Assembly: GCA_021234535.1 (NCBI GenBank)
Contig: CM037829.1
Location: 31,654,962-31,718,961 of the forward strand
Direction of reading: 5' to 3'
Source of the DNA: Stichopus chloronotus
Taxonomy: Eukaryota; Echinodermata; Holothuroidea; Aspidochirotida; Stichopodidae
DNA: 64,000 nt
A program made the position numbers and the translations under genes. This document shows positions 12,457 through 26,199 of the stretch, in pieces (the first letter of the stretch is position 1; the number at the start of each line of letters is the position of its first letter). The notes under the pieces are model-generated. The model did no database searches. It was not told the origin of the DNA and saw nothing but the letters and a program-made list of their open reading frames with translations.

Positions 12457-14266
12457 CATAATAATTAAGACATGGGCCCCTTGTTCCCAAGCCGGAATAG
12501 CTATCGTGACAACGCCTTTGGCATCCATAGACTTACCAAGCCGGGTTTGAGGGACAAATTGGAGAGTCTACCCTGGTTGTAACCGTTCACCAGTGAATCA
12601 TGTCTCTCAGAGCTTTTACATGCCCCTTTTAATCAGCGGGATATAACAACATCTTACATAGGCCCTAAGGAAGATGAGGTCTGACGGGTTTTTATTTCAC
12701 TAGGTCTAAGATACCGTTATTGTTATTGTTTGAAGTGAGACAATGGTATGTTGTTCAAAAATGCCCTCTCCATATAGATCAACGGTTCGTCATTTTAATA
12801 TTCTAGGTGATGTCCGTACATGTCAGCGTATAACATGTCACGTTGTTATTAAATGCTATACAGGAAAGACCCATATATAGCCACAAGGGAGACAACTCCG
12901 GCAACGTATTACATGTAAGGTAACTTAGATCTCGACTAGATGTCACGTTATGCATCCGGGAATGACAATATCTTAAATAAGCCGAGGCTGTACCGAAATA
13001 TCCAATACCCGCTTTCGTTCAAATTTGATCGGTTGGGAGATCATTGTCCCGTTCCGGTTCAACGATCAGGAAATTACATTACTTTATTCGGTCAACTATA
13101 TTCAGCAATCGAATGAGTTACTAGTAGTGTGGCGGTGCCACAGAATGCTATATGGCTATTGTTACGTTCTATACAGTATATTCACTAGGATACTTATTCT
13201 GTCAGATCAACCAAAAGATGTCCCTTATTGAAGAATCGTTGTAATTTGCCAACCCCTAACCGTCTTTTATAAACGATGAATTGATTGGTCCTAACACGCA
13301 CGTGCCACCGTTGTCGTGGTAACTACCTCTATGCAAGTTGTAATATAGCAAACATATGACCACGGTGGCGGTGAACTGATGTATTCTCCATAAAGGATGT
13401 TTTATGAGCGTCGATTTGGGGAAGGGGGGAGGAGGGGAGGCTTTTTTTTACTTTTATGTCTCGAAGGGACACTAGCATATTTGTTTCTATCCTCCCCTCC
13501 CCCTCCCACACATACATACTTTTTGTGACTTGGAACTGGGAAAATAAACAAAGCTATTCTTAGTTGAACCTTAAATTTCCAAACACACTAATCTCTAAAA
13601 TACAATCCTTAGCTGAATTTTACAATGCCAAGGAGGTTCAAACGACGTTGCCATATCCTACAATCTAAGAGCTATTTTTATCGAAAGATTTTCCTTTCCC
13701 GCTTCTCGCGTTTCTCTTAGTCGGGCCGTAACTACTTCCTCTACTGCCCACTTTCTTACTTTTCTGTACGGTATCAGTGTGGGTAACTATATTTGTAACT
13801 ATACCAGCTAATTTACAAGAATATTTGCCGAGCAATGATCACAGAGCTATTCTTATTGAAGTGGATATACATCAGTGACCATGTGGACTCCTAATTTGTC
13901 CTTCCTCAACAATAAAGAGTCAATTGTTGCTGTAGGGAATGGGATAGTTGGGAATGGTCCTCTTTCCATTTATGCCTATAAGAATTTGTTCAAACAGTGA
14001 CCGAAAATGTCAGTGGCCTATAGACAACATAGTAGTCACAACAGGATACCACTGCAGGGAATCACTGATTAATAGGAAAAAATTGTAAGTTTGCGCTTAT
14101 AACAATGTGCATTCGAGAAGACGAGGTTTTACAACATGTAAAAACATTACAACTTGTAGAAACCGCAAAAAGGCCCCATCAAGGATATCCTTTATATACC
14201 GATGCTCACTGAGCTCTGCATCATTGTAACGCCTTCGTTGAACAGACTAATACTACAGAATACGTA
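12457..14266. other. Gene-free stretch
   Basis: No supported gene. GCCACCGT near 13304 recurs inverted as ACGGTGGC near 13361, a weak inverted repeat. Confidence 0.45.
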
Positions 14267-14740
14267 TTACGCAATATCAACTCCCTGTTTATAGTCAGTT
14301 CTTGTGCTGTTAGATATAGCCACATTTGTCGCAGTCGTATGGCTGTCCATTCCTTCGCTGAGAATACTTTTAGGCTTAAATGTGCCTTTTAATTGGTCTA
14401 ATTGGTCGGGTACTTTAATAAACGCGTCGACGCGGTCTATACCGATACAGTGACAATTTGCGACATTAGTATTTAAGTTTTCTTTGTTCTTGTTTATAAC
14501 TGCCGTTTTACTATGCCCTATCTTCTGAACTATTCTAAAGATTCGGGCCGTCCGCCGAGCTGTCAATGCGCATGAGTTGACAGTTTTTTTCCCCCGATCT
14601 TTAGTCTGGTCACTGTCTCCACCAAATTTACCTATCCTCGGGTCGACCTTTTGCCTTAGTAGCTTTTCAAACAAGGGACTTGAAGGGAGACGCTCGGTGT
14701 CACGTGTGCTCTTCAACCATGCATGGACACTGCTAATTTA
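14267..14740 (-). CDS. Open frame of unknown function, possible internal exon
   Basis: A minus-strand frame is open for about 155 codons with varied, non-repetitive composition, beginning after candidate acceptors (AATTAG|CAG) and reading SSVHAWLKSTRDTERLPSSP at its start. No ATG opens the frame, so if real it is an internal or terminal exon. The product is basic and hydrophilic with no membrane segment. I recognise no domain. It ends at TAA just after a weak donor-like GC|GTAATA. Length alone makes it notable in AT-rich DNA, but chance cannot be excluded. Confidence 0.3.
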
Positions 14741-14741
14741 C

Positions 14742-16956
14742 ATCTCAGAACCCAGTCCCATTTACATCCCCTGACCAATCAACAATTAGTGCTACCAACA
14801 ACTTGTTAAGTGATATTCGAATTTATGGAATACAATAAAATAGAACTAATTTATGTTAGCATACATTCGAATTGATGGCAGCATAGATTCGAATGTGCTT
14901 CGAGTGCAATGTTACAAGAATAAAGCCTGCAGCCTTGAATCAGACTGTCCACTTAAGTAATTTAATACGCCATGCGATCAAACGATAAAGTAAGCCTATA
15001 CTTCAAGTAGTACGTACATTACCAGTACAGCCTATATCGATTTGGAACACTGTGCAAATATATACGTCGTATGCGGGAACACATCACTTCCGCGAACTTA
15101 AAGCTCAAGGGATAACCAGCCCAATAATGTGTACCCCCGTACCACACATTCATACTTTTTAATGCAACCTATAAACGTATCATCTGTTCATGCGAACTGA
15201 CTTCCTTACTCCTGCTTGACCGTGACACGCACTGTAATTATAGCTGTGGCACGCGCACGGCCTATGGGCCTTCATCAAGTCAGTGCCCTTCTAAAGGGGG
15301 TGACTTCTTCAGATTACGTTCCGAAGAGAACAACCTTTTCCCGTAGATTTAAGACTATCTTATTTTCACATTTTTTTCTCATAAAGAACCAATCTCTATA
15401 TATCACATTATTTTTTTCTGGAGTTTGAGCGAAAATTCATAATGCACTGAAGGGAATATTGCACGTCTCCACCATTATGTGACAATACATGACTACCGCT
15501 GGAAAAAAAAAATGCTATAGGCCCATATATTGCTTGATTACTATCCGGACTAAGGATTCAAATATATTGTGTACTGAACCCTACGATGGTAATTTTTCTC
15601 TATGAATAATTTGTCCGCTACTATATAAGAAAGAAGAAACTGTTAACATGTACTTCAACAGCTTTACGTTCATTCACCTTCAACAATCACGCACGAGCGC
15701 AATGTTGCTGAAAACAAACCTGCAGTGGCCCCATAAAAGTGAGATCTCCTCGTTAGAATTTCTCTGATGTGCTCACAGCGTCGCCATAGGCTAGACAATA
15801 TATGACGGATATCCAGCAGCAACGTTAAAAACACCGTATACTCATAAAAAAAGAAAAAGAAAAAAAAAAACGATCACTTCTCCAAAAGTTGCAAACTAGC
15901 ATAATGGATCAACGAGAAAAATTGGATTGAACTTAATCATATATACAGAGTATGTAGGCCTAGGCATTATTGATCTATGGGCGCTAAACGGAAATTTCGC
16001 ATAACTAATGGTGCGATATAATCACTACAGAAATTTACAGTTACGGTTTTTTTTTTTTTTTAAAATGTGGTTGAAAATTATGTCTAGTTCGTGATGATGA
16101 AACGAATTTTTTTGTTGGTGAAAAAAAAAACTTACATAAAGTATGTGAATGAGAGAGAATATATAACTACGTAATGACTTGAATTGTAACACAATGGGTG
16201 AACCTCAGGTAGTCTATCACAAGACCATTTTATTTCTTCTAAAATGTAAGATGGCTGCTGGCAAGGGTTTGCAACTAAACCTGCAAGTATTGCTTCCTGT
16301 TTACATACAAAACACTAGGCACAGCAGAAACTCTGTCACGTAGGAAACTTTGCCACTAAACCCGGAAAGACTAAATTTCAGGTTACTCACGAAATTCACA
16401 GAACTGCTATCACATGAATTTTTGTTGTTGCTACAAGGCCTTTGACTAATGTTACCATGCTAGAATCATGGTTCATTAACTACGCCAGATAAATAGGCTA
16501 AGTTGTATATGATTGATCGCGAATCACAAGACTGAACGTATAACCTGATATCTCTCGTAACATATATGAAGAAAACTCTGCCCAGAGAGCAAAGGCCTCA
16601 ATCACATTCGCAAGAGAAATACGAAATACCGAACGCAAGTAGTTATTGCAAAATTTACTGAAATAATACCAATGCACCCTGTTTCGTTACTCCAGCACTT
16701 GCGGCAACCTCAAAGGTATGGGATACGTGCAAATGCAACGGTGCATTTAGTTCTGAGTGCTTATGTAAAACAGATAATTTACCTAACAGGCTCTAAATGA
16801 GTCAAGGCTTGATGTAACTGATCATTTTGCAGATACTCGTTAAGACTGTGATGATCCTGCCGTTCATTTACTGTCAGTGTCTATCTTGGAGAAATCTGCG
16901 AATAGCAGTTTAGGGAAAGGACCACAGCGTGAGATGGTAAAAGGGAAGGGAACAGC
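14742..16956. other. Gene-free stretch
   Basis: Short chance frames, several T and A homopolymers (15850-15870, 16050-16065, 16120-16130) and no repeat family recognised. Confidence 0.5.
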
Positions 16957-17309
16957 TTAAAGGGAAATAGGGCGTTTAGAATATACCAATATGACATACA
17001 AAGAACATAACTTAAATCATTGTCAAGCCATTCAGTGTCATCACTAAACATCTGCAACAGCTCCATCTCCTCAAAGCATTATGCATGTGATGAGTAACAG
17101 AAGATGCATCATTTGAATTTTGAAAAGTTTGGGTGAACAAAGTATTGTTGAGCAACAAATAAATGAATCTCTTTCTGTGAGAAACTTAATTCTTGAAAAG
17201 AAGGTTACTGTCCTTCCTTATTTTGAATAATCTATCATTCTATGTCCATAAACATTGGTTTTAAAAGTATGGTTGTTTTCTGTAAAACAAACGCCTTATT
17301 TTCCTTTAA
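16957..17309 (+). mobile_element. MITE family A, copy 2
   Basis: 353 bp with TTAA on both sides, left end AGGGAAATAGGGCGTTT, right end AAACAAACGCCTTATTTTCCT (two changes from copy 1). The interior aligns along its full length with copy 1, in the same orientation. Confidence 0.85.
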
Positions 17310-20300
17310 TGTTAGAGAAAAGAGCTTCATAAGTTTATGCGAGTATAGCGGTAGAAAGTATTCATGTGTTTATTTGCAATCAGAGAGGAAATTTGCCTAC
17401 ATAGATTTTCTAGTGACGTCATATGGTCCCCCACAAAGGTAATTTAATCATTTCGTTGTGTACACCTACATTAACTTTTTTTTTGAATAATATTACACTA
17501 TCCAGGGTATTCTTCCATCATTCGCCTCTCACTTGGGAAATAAGTTCTAAGGGGCCTACGTAGCTACAAGGAGTTCATCTTCCAAATCCCTTAGCACTAC
17601 AGATCGACGCCCATAATTCAAGGCCAGAGATTCCGGTTCAGCACGCCTCATATCGTGTATACATTGAACGTAATCACTGTAGACTTAATTTAGGGAATTA
17701 AACATGAGTGGACACCGTATGAACTGAAATTTAATACTATGTAGGCTATATAAAAACAAACCTACCGCTGATGTTGAAGAAACAAAGGCCTAATCATGTT
17801 AAGAGTCTTATTTAATGAACACAATGAATTTTTCAGTATTTGTACATTTTAAGAACAAATTTGCAACAATTATTGACTTCAGTGGTTTCAAATCTTTGCA
17901 CTTAGTGAGTTGGGCCCTTACGACGGAGCGCTTGAACCCCCCACCCCCACCCGCCACCCCTTTCTGGTCTTCGGGCCTAGCCCTTTCTGTTCACGCTTTC
18001 GCATGCACAGTTTCTGGCAGTTTCCATAGTTCACCCCAAAGTGGAAAAGGAATCTACACCTTTTTTATTGACTCCAGTATCCAAATACGAAAGACTTGCT
18101 CAATTCCTCACAATTTTCGTTCAGGCTAGTGATGCAAGATGGAGCTATCGTAGGTGTCACTGCCTGTCACTGTGATTATGTGACGCCACGCTGGGACCAC
18201 AATGTCCAACTAGAAAATGTGGTTACATACCGTAACCACAATGGACATGACCATGTCTCTGGTTGCCTATGTAGGGTGAGGATAAACTGCCTGGTTAATC
18301 CGACAACAGGGACGTAGAACTGGTATGTGGACGGGGTGTAAATATTTTCAAAAATCCAACATCCTGTCGAACCCTGCAGATCGTTTCCAGGACCGGAATC
18401 ATGTATAAGCAATCCACCCTCGTACACACACACAACCAAACATACACACACTCTCTCATTGGCAAGCACATACACTCAAAGTGACGTGTCCTGGAACCCC
18501 TCCGTATCGTAAAATGTTACTATATTTTGTTTATTTTGTTTGTTTTTTATTTTAAATTTGCCTGAATTATTGAAGCCTGGGCAAAACAGTATGATTGTTC
18601 CCCCGAGTATTTCCAATAGGGTGGCAACTGCCCACCTGCCCCACCCCCGGATTGCAGCACGCCCCTGCCCGACAAGAGAGGAGCGCAGCAAGTTTTTAAT
18701 AAGACTTTGGCTCTCATCATCAGAATATAAGTGCCTGGAATGAAGTGAACCTGCAAATGTACGTTCAGATAATGTACTCCGTTTTACCTTTTGACTTCAG
18801 CTCAAACTAATATATATGGTAAAATACGAGATTTGCATCGAAAATTCGGACTTGAGGTTTGATTGCACTTGCCTTCCGTAGGACGTTAGAAATTCCTTTT
18901 GTTTATTACGAACATTTACCTTAAACACGTTAGAAAACTAATTCGTGCAATTGGTCACATCGTTTGTACAGTGACTGCAATAGACCGCATACATATTGGC
19001 TTTCTACTGATCGCTGATCCGCACCCGCGGCCCGGCAACTACTGTACACATATTGTACATTCGTAAATTGCCGAAATTTCAGGGAATTGCCAGAAAGAAT
19101 TACGCTTATTTTTCACTTTGAGGAAAAATATACCGCATTTCGTAATTATCGACATTTTTCACACAATCTTGTCACATACCCGTCGCCTTTGCTGTAAAAA
19201 TCTTTTCTCTAAAGATCGGTTTGTTTCTTGATGGGAGTCGTCCGATAGACTAAACGAAAGAAATGTGGTCACGTGATCATCAGAAAATGCGACCAACCAC
19301 AATAACGGACGTGCTGTCATGTCCATTAATCAGATGGCATAAAGAACTTGATCGCTTTAATCGGTGATATGAAATATTGTATTCATTTACCGGTGATGTT
19401 ATTCATGGAGATTATATTAGGGTTGACAAAAGTCGTGGGAAAAGTTACAATTGTTCATGAGTAACAACAATCGAAGATGCAGGGTCATTCTTTGTTCGTA
19501 ATCCAGTGTGATTGCCGAATTAGCTTTAGTCATTGCTTTTCATTCAAAACAAAAGAAAAATAAATCACATGATGCCTTACGTGATAAATTATTCCCAAGT
19601 ACATGTGGAGTTCTATTACAGCTCTACGATAACAGTTGCGATATACGGTCAAAAGTCAACCAGTTACATGTAAATACAGATAAATTTGTCGGACATTTAC
19701 GATGTTTCATTGGAAATTTCCCATATTAGCGAAAGTTTCCTCACTAGGCCATCATGCCTCGGAATGCAGAGGTAAATCGAGAGGAAAATGTCACGGAATC
19801 TTGTTTCGTTTGTCGTCAAGCGAGCAATAAGTCTGACACTAAACATTAATGGCAACCCATCGTTTTATGAATGACGGTATCTTTATGTATTGGCTTATCA
19901 CATCGTTGCTGCTAGCCTGGTGATATTCACGCTGTGGACATCGCAAAGCTTGGATATGAGTTGAAGATTTGTCAGTGAAAGTTAAATTCCCTGGAATATG
20001 TCAAGTCGAGTACAGAAAACATTGTTTAAGCCCAATTTTTGCATAAATGAATATGAAATTGCATAAATGAATATTCATATCCATTATCGTTGGTCTGTAT
20101 CATTTCGGGTAACGGTGATTGACCGCTATGCGATGCTTTCTCTGATAGTCTGACTTTCGTAGGGCCAACGAAATGTAGAGACAAGTTTCATATTCAATTG
20201 TCTGGAGGAAGAAGAGTGAATAGCTGTTTTTCAGATTTTGTGACAGGTGATCTTTTCCCCTAGCCTTCTCTTCTCTGAAACACTGACAAAGAATAAAGGT

Positions 20301-20516
20301 AGATGACCAGGCGATTGATAGTGCAAACCATATTCTAACTTCAAATAAGCTGGGTAACCCTGAAAATTCCATTGAATATTAATAGCATGTTTCGTTAAAT
20401 AGTTAAGTACTTCCACCAGGCATTGACCAAATAATTGTATTCGGCTTCACTCTCCTGTATAATTTGTATGTAGTTGTCCTTCGAAGATTCTACCGCAAGA
20501 GTTAATCAATCCGTTT
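17310..20516. other. Gene-free stretch
   Basis: No supported exon. A short direct repeat TTGCATAAATGAATAT occurs twice at about 20039-20075, the second copy running into GAATATTCATAT. The open frame at 18096-18317 shows no recognisable domain. Confidence 0.45.
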
Positions 20517-21155
20517 TTGGCTGCCGTCAGTGGCGGCACCATAATTTGATCGGAATGAGGGGGGGGGGGGGTTGCAAAAGGAGAGCAACAGAAACTGTTG
20601 GAGGGCCAACAGTTCCGGGCGGAAGCTTAGTTAGGAGTTTCCAGGGCCGGTCTTAGGGCCCTTTGTCGAGGCCAATTGCATAGTCCCAGTAAGGATTCTG
20701 AGGGCGAAGTCCCTGAATTTCTCTGGGTGAAAAATTTAATCTCAGGATAGATACGTTTTTTTTTTTTTTTTGTTCAAAATGCAACATAATAGGAAAGATT
20801 TCAAACGATTTATTTTAATTCTGGTATTTCTATAAGTTGACAAGATGAAATCTTATAACCCCTGAAAACTCCGAAATTTTAGTATATCTATGAGTGAAAA
20901 AATAGGTCTCAGGAGAGCTACACTTCAAGCATGAAAATTTAAACGACTCTGGTGGGGTCCCAGAAGCAAAACCTGTTTTGGGTCCAGTCTCATGCACATG
21001 CAAAATGCAAATTATAAATATAAACAGGAAACAGACATATACATGCCTGTATTTGTCAACTGAGGGGGTGTTCAACTGGGGAGGGAACGTTCTGACTGGG
21101 GAAAATCCCTTCATCCCACCCACCCTTGGCGCCGCCACCGACTGTCGTCAGCCAA
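20517..21155. mobile_element. Inverted-repeat element with CAGTGGCGG-type ends
   Basis: The left end (20517-20541, TTGGCTGCCGTCAGTGGCGG and on) is complementary, with small gaps, to the right end (21127-21155). CAGTGGCG is a terminus seen in hAT-type elements. A 13-G run (20559-20571) follows the left end. No transposase frame and no clear target duplication are visible, so this is probably an old non-autonomous copy. The boundaries are approximate. Confidence 0.4.
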
Positions 21156-23872
21156 TTGGTATTTATAAATCCATCACGTCCCACCATTAGTACATTAAGC
21201 TTAGGGGCGGACATTAGTGCTGAACGTGGAGAATGTACCTTCCAAGAAGGTTGTGTGTGAGCAATGGACGTCCGTTGTACGGGTTACGAGTGAAGCGGGT
21301 TGGGGGTGGTACTTCCCTCTCCCGATAAGTAGACAATTTTGGCTAAAACACTTGAAATAATGCAGTCTGGTGACACTTATAACCTTAATTTTAGACAGAC
21401 ATGTCACTGCATTGTACTTGCAATATCCGTACTCATGCGCTGTCTTTTCAGCACATAACATAAAACCGTTTTTTTATTTCTGAGACGCGAGCGCAAACTC
21501 GTGTCCCACTACAAACTGTGAAATGCTCCACCGGTGGGACTCGTCCCCTAGGTTGTTAACCCAAGTTCTGTGAATTTGTTCACAACGTTCAGAGCTGTTT
21601 GAAATATGTGGCTTATTTTACAACATCCGAGACAAGAAACAAAAAGTTGAATATCGGGAAAATCCCTATACCAATTAGGATTAGTCGATCGATACAGTCC
21701 TACTAGGAAGCAGCCACGACACTCGGGATTTGTGGCTTTAACTTCCTTTTAATGTTAACTACTCCAGAGGGGGCGTCTTTAGTTCGAGTCTATCTCTTTA
21801 CCGACGAGATGGCGCTAAGAAGAACGAGAACTTTCCCTAGAATTGAGAACCGGAATATTTTAAACAAAGTTGAAACTATTCGCAACAACAATTATTATTA
21901 TTGCGAATTATGAGGGGGGGGGGGGGGGAATAAGAGCCATTATTCCCACTATACCTAACCCCTAACCCTACACGTAAGTCTAAAAACGATTGATGATAGG
22001 TTAACGTCTCATTCGTGCCAATAATTAGTGTCATTTGCATGTCAATTTGTTCGAGTGACCAAATTGACCAAAATAATCAAAACCATCAAACGGGACCTGT
22101 ACAAAATTAATTGAGAAATTTCCTTCACAATTTAGTATTACGTAATAACGCATTTCTAAGTGGACAATATCTTATTAATGAAAGTATAGCATCAAAATAG
22201 GCCTTTATGAATGATTTTATCACCAAATATTTATTAGATGGCTTATCTGCTATAAGGGAATTATTCATGGTCTTCTGAAACTGTTGATCGTAAACTTTCC
22301 AATTTTCAAACACACATGAAAAGCGTTTGATTTCATTTTTCCTTAGCCTCTTGGCCTCCTAAATAAGTCTACAATTCTTTCATTTCAAATTCAGTTTTTG
22401 CCTCTAATGCTGTGCAAGAACTTTACGGTTACTTCGATAACATTCCTCCCAGTTGAAAATCTTTCTTGTTGTGGCATATCGTAGAGGCGCTAAAAGTAAA
22501 GCTCTTCGGTTCCGTCAGTTTCATATTACTCTTTAAATTCTGTGGGTGTTAATAAGTACGTATTTCACATTAAAGGTAAAAAAATCCTCTCTTGGCCCCT
22601 TTTGTTACATTGCAACGGGAAAACACCTCTTTTATTTAAAAAAAATATGCAGTCAATGCAAAACTTGGTTTTAGTCCAATGCAAATTGAACGTAATCCAA
22701 TTAACCTTATTGTTTTACCGCATGCATATGTTTACATCTTATAATGGGAAGGCAAAGAATAAAGTTTAAAGGTAAAACAACCTTATTACCTCCAAAAGAA
22801 AAAGCGACATTCGCATTAAAATTCAATATACAGTATTACATAATTATACAAAGACATTCCATGAAAAGCCTAAGACGGACAGATACATTATTTCACAAAT
22901 AAAAGAGAACATTTTCCACACATTGTTTTCTTTGTTACAATGAAACTGCAACGTCTTTTGTTTAAAAGGTTATAATAATTGCAGAACTTGCAACTTTAGT
23001 CCAATAAACTTTTTTTTTTTACATTAACTATAGTTCCCTTCCAAATTCAATAAATTTTGTGTCACAAATTTGAGATAGTTATTGATTAAGATTGAAAGGA
23101 AATTTTAAGAGAAAAAAACAACAAACAATTAGAGTGATCAAATCGACTTGTTTATCGATTAATTAAAGGTGATTGATCGTATTCTAAACGTAGCATGTGA
23201 CGTCAGTCTCTTCTCGATAATTTATTTATTTATTTGCAGAATTTATTTATCGCTTAATCTTTAAAAAGCTTAAAGCGCTTTAAACATTGAAACATTATAC
23301 AGTAAATATTGAAAAACTACTTAAATTTAAAAACGAAAAGCCATAAACGTTACTAGTTTCTACTTACTTTTACACGTACTCTTGTACACTTTATGATAAC
23401 ATAACGATAGCAGAGCATTTGCCGGGTACAACAGTGATAGCAACGCGAGTAATGTTTAAGTATTTCCAGTAATCGCAAACTTCTGAAGTGAAAGGTTGTT
23501 AACCAACCAAAAAAAAAAAATAGATCATGCTTTTCCTGATTTTCGAAAGCTCATCTCTTGTATAGGAAGTCGAACCATAGCGTACAGCAAGAGTATAGGC
23601 TGGAAAGGAAAACAGTACAAGGCACGCATAGGCTGCAGCCTTTATTCAACGTTAAACTCCAACAGAGAGATAAAACTGTTAAACTGTAAACGAGTGATAC
23701 AAAACCAGATAAAAAGACGACAGGTAAACACGAGAATACGTACAGTCATCAGATTTAAAAGGCACGAAAGTACTTGAAGAAGGAAGAACAAAGTAAGAAC
23801 ACCAAAAAAGCAGCACCAATATAGCACGGGGCCAGTGCAGCCAGCAAAGGACGCCACCAGATCATAGGTGCA
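21156..23872. other. Gene-free stretch
   Basis: A 14-G run at 21914-21927 is followed by a short telomere-like word, CCTAACCCCTAACCCTA (21954-21970). The rest is AT-rich with no supported gene. Confidence 0.45.
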
Positions 23873-24075
23873 TGTAACATGAATATGGGATTAGACCATT
23901 GCTTGTAACATTAACATGGAATAACCCATTGTTTGTAAACATGGACAGGAAATAAGCAATTGCATGGCTATGGGATTGATCCATTGCTTGAAACATATGG
24001 ACATAGAATAATCCATTGTTTGTAACATGGACATGGGACTGATAACACTTAGCTTGTGACATGGACATGACTATC
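23873..24075. repeat. Degenerate minisatellite (AACATGGACATGG / CCATTGTTTGTA units)
   Basis: Five or six diverged units of the form TAACATGGACATGG, AATAATCCATTGTTTG recur at roughly 35-60 base spacing, all in one orientation. The open frame on the minus strand across it is a product of the repeat. Confidence 0.65.
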
Positions 24076-25611
24076 TGTGTTGAGAGACAGATCTCCAGAC
24101 AAAATACAGCAACGAGAAAAAAGTTATATGTCGCCCGATATGAGAAATGTAAGCATACCCAGTTTAAAGATTGCAAAGATCGAAAGTGGATCAAATCAAA
24201 TTTAATTCAGAACCAGTTACCAAGCGATAGCTCTCCTATCGATATCTGACTTAAGAAACTGTTTCCAACTTTTGTCAAGTGATGATGGTGGATCTGCATG
24301 AGACTCCTTCTGATCTCTATCCACCCTTGGGGCCTCCAGGAAACCCTTTTGCTCCATATTCCTTACATGATAAAAACAAAAAAAAAACTTGGCGTAACAT
24401 CGTCAGACATTGGTGATCCGTTTCTCTGCCTGTTTCTTACATCTGTGAGACCGCAGGTGTCAGGCCAAGGGTCAGGTAAGTTCAATTACCCCTCAGTTCC
24501 TGTCAATATTGCCACATTACTCGACCCAATTGGTGGCTTATTTGAGCGGAGAAGACGTCTTCAGCATTCTCAACGTGTGATTCTGAATCTCCATCTGTCA
24601 AATAAATGTGACGGATATGTCATGAATATCACCTTTCAATTAGTCTGATGTACTGCGGTGAAAACTGAAAATAAATTTGCACAACACGCCTATGGCATAC
24701 CAAAATCTACTATAACAGTATTAACCACATAGTTTCACATACGTTTCCCCTTTTTTCCCCCCAAATATTGCATTACAGATGCACTCACCACTATGCATTA
24801 ATTAATGTGAATAGCTTCATCTAAGGCAATTTTAATACGGTAGTAGTAACATATGTAGACTACTGACAGGAAAGGACAAGTCTTTTCATCATGAAAGTCA
24901 TTACAAGTCACCAGGAAAATGAGATGCAAAACAATTTATGTTGAAAATTTGAAAAAAAAAACGAAAAAGAATTGTACAACCAACATGAGGAAATAAATTA
25001 AAGCTAAATTATTTAGCATATTTTAGTTATAGGCTTTACCATTCTTTGAAAACATTTTCTGGAATTCCTTGCTACGTGTAGGACACAGCTAAATGCGACA
25101 TTTGATAAGGAAAATTTATGAGGCATGTATGTTGTCTGAGTCAAGGTATGTGTATGTTATCCCGCTCAAGGGGTGGGGAGCAGGGGGAGCTTGCCCCTAC
25201 ATATTTATAAACTCATAAACAGAAAATAGTCCCCCTGGTCTGATCAAATGAAAGTTTTGACCCTCCCCCGCTGCGGATGTCCCTGTGTAAGGCGAATCAA
25301 TAACTGAAGGTAAAAGTACACAGAGTTATACGCAGCAGAGCATCCTTACACTCACAGGGCTGAACAAAGCACTATGCTCTATGTCGAAAGCCAGCCAGAG
25401 AACAATCTGGACCCCACTTTAAAATTTGCTATATATGTCTTAATACAATGGTAGGCCTACAGAAACTAATATTTATGCATATCATACACGCTAAAGTACA
25501 ATAATTTCTCATGCATTCAAGCATGAGGTTATTATACAAGGCTTCCATTATTGATGAGGTACCCAAGGCTTCATTCTTGAATATTTTCGTTTTCTCTTGT
25601 TTTTTCTTCAG
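24076..25611. other. Gene-free stretch upstream of candidate exons
   Basis: An open frame at 24298-24648 shows no recognised domain. No clear repeat is present. Confidence 0.35.
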
Positions 25612-25666
25612 ACCGGAGAATGCCAGCTGAAGAATGAAGTTTCTATGCTTCCACGGTCAGCCTGCA
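25612..25666 (+). CDS. Candidate exon A of a cysteine-containing protein (PAN/apple-like tail)
   Basis: A strong polypyrimidine tract and acceptor (TTTTTTCTTCAG) precede a 55-base exon reading TGECQLKNEVSMLPRSAC, which ends at the donor A|GTATGC in phase 1. The C-Q-L-K-N turn resembles the end of PAN/apple domains, where a cysteine is followed by L-N/K-N. That family link is tentative. The exon joins in frame to 25738-25850 across a 71-base intron. Confidence 0.3.
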
Positions 25667-25737
25667 GTATGCAAGAGTGTGTTTTTTCCTGCGTCTTCAT
25701 TTGAATTTATTCCGTTTTTTTTTACCCTTGCTTATAG

Positions 25738-25850
25738 ATCTTGCAGATGGAACGAAGAGAAGTTACGTACAATCAGTTGGCGTTCCAAAGAGTGTGAAGG
25801 CGAGTTACCAACAGGATGATGTTGTGGACAGGGGTACCAGCAGCATTCAG
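25738..25850 (+). CDS. Candidate exon B, in phase with exon A
   Basis: It follows a long pyrimidine tract and TTATAG acceptor. It starts with AT, which completes the Asn codon begun by exon A. It then reads 37 open codons (LADGTKRSYVQSVGVPKS ... GTSSIQ) and ends at CAG|GTCAAA in phase 0. Phase agreement on both sides raises the chance that A and B belong to one gene. No domain is recognised in this part. Confidence 0.3.
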
Positions 25851-26199
25851 GTCAAAGAGAATTTCTATGGTTCACAATATCATTGTGGGACTGGAGTGAC
25901 ACTTAGGATTTGAAAAGCAGTAGTTAAATGGGATAAAAATGAGAAACCCTTCTTGGATGTTTTCGTAGTAAAACTGAGTAATATATAGCCTCTACAATGA
26001 AGTAAGACTCGGTAGGATAAACAACAATGGTAGGCCTCACTGTAATAGAGACGGCTGTTGTATGAATTTGAACATAATGCTATGTACACAAAAATTGTTA
26101 GGGCTAATAATAAAATTTACCTTAACAAATTAAATCATGAAAACTAGATGGTGCCTTACCATTTCTACGTCATTTTCTTGTCTTCCCGGTTCTTTATAG

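Noticed and set aside
21954..21970. Telomere-like CCTAACCCCTAACCCTA
   Set aside because: Only about two and a half imperfect units; too short to call an interstitial telomere tract.
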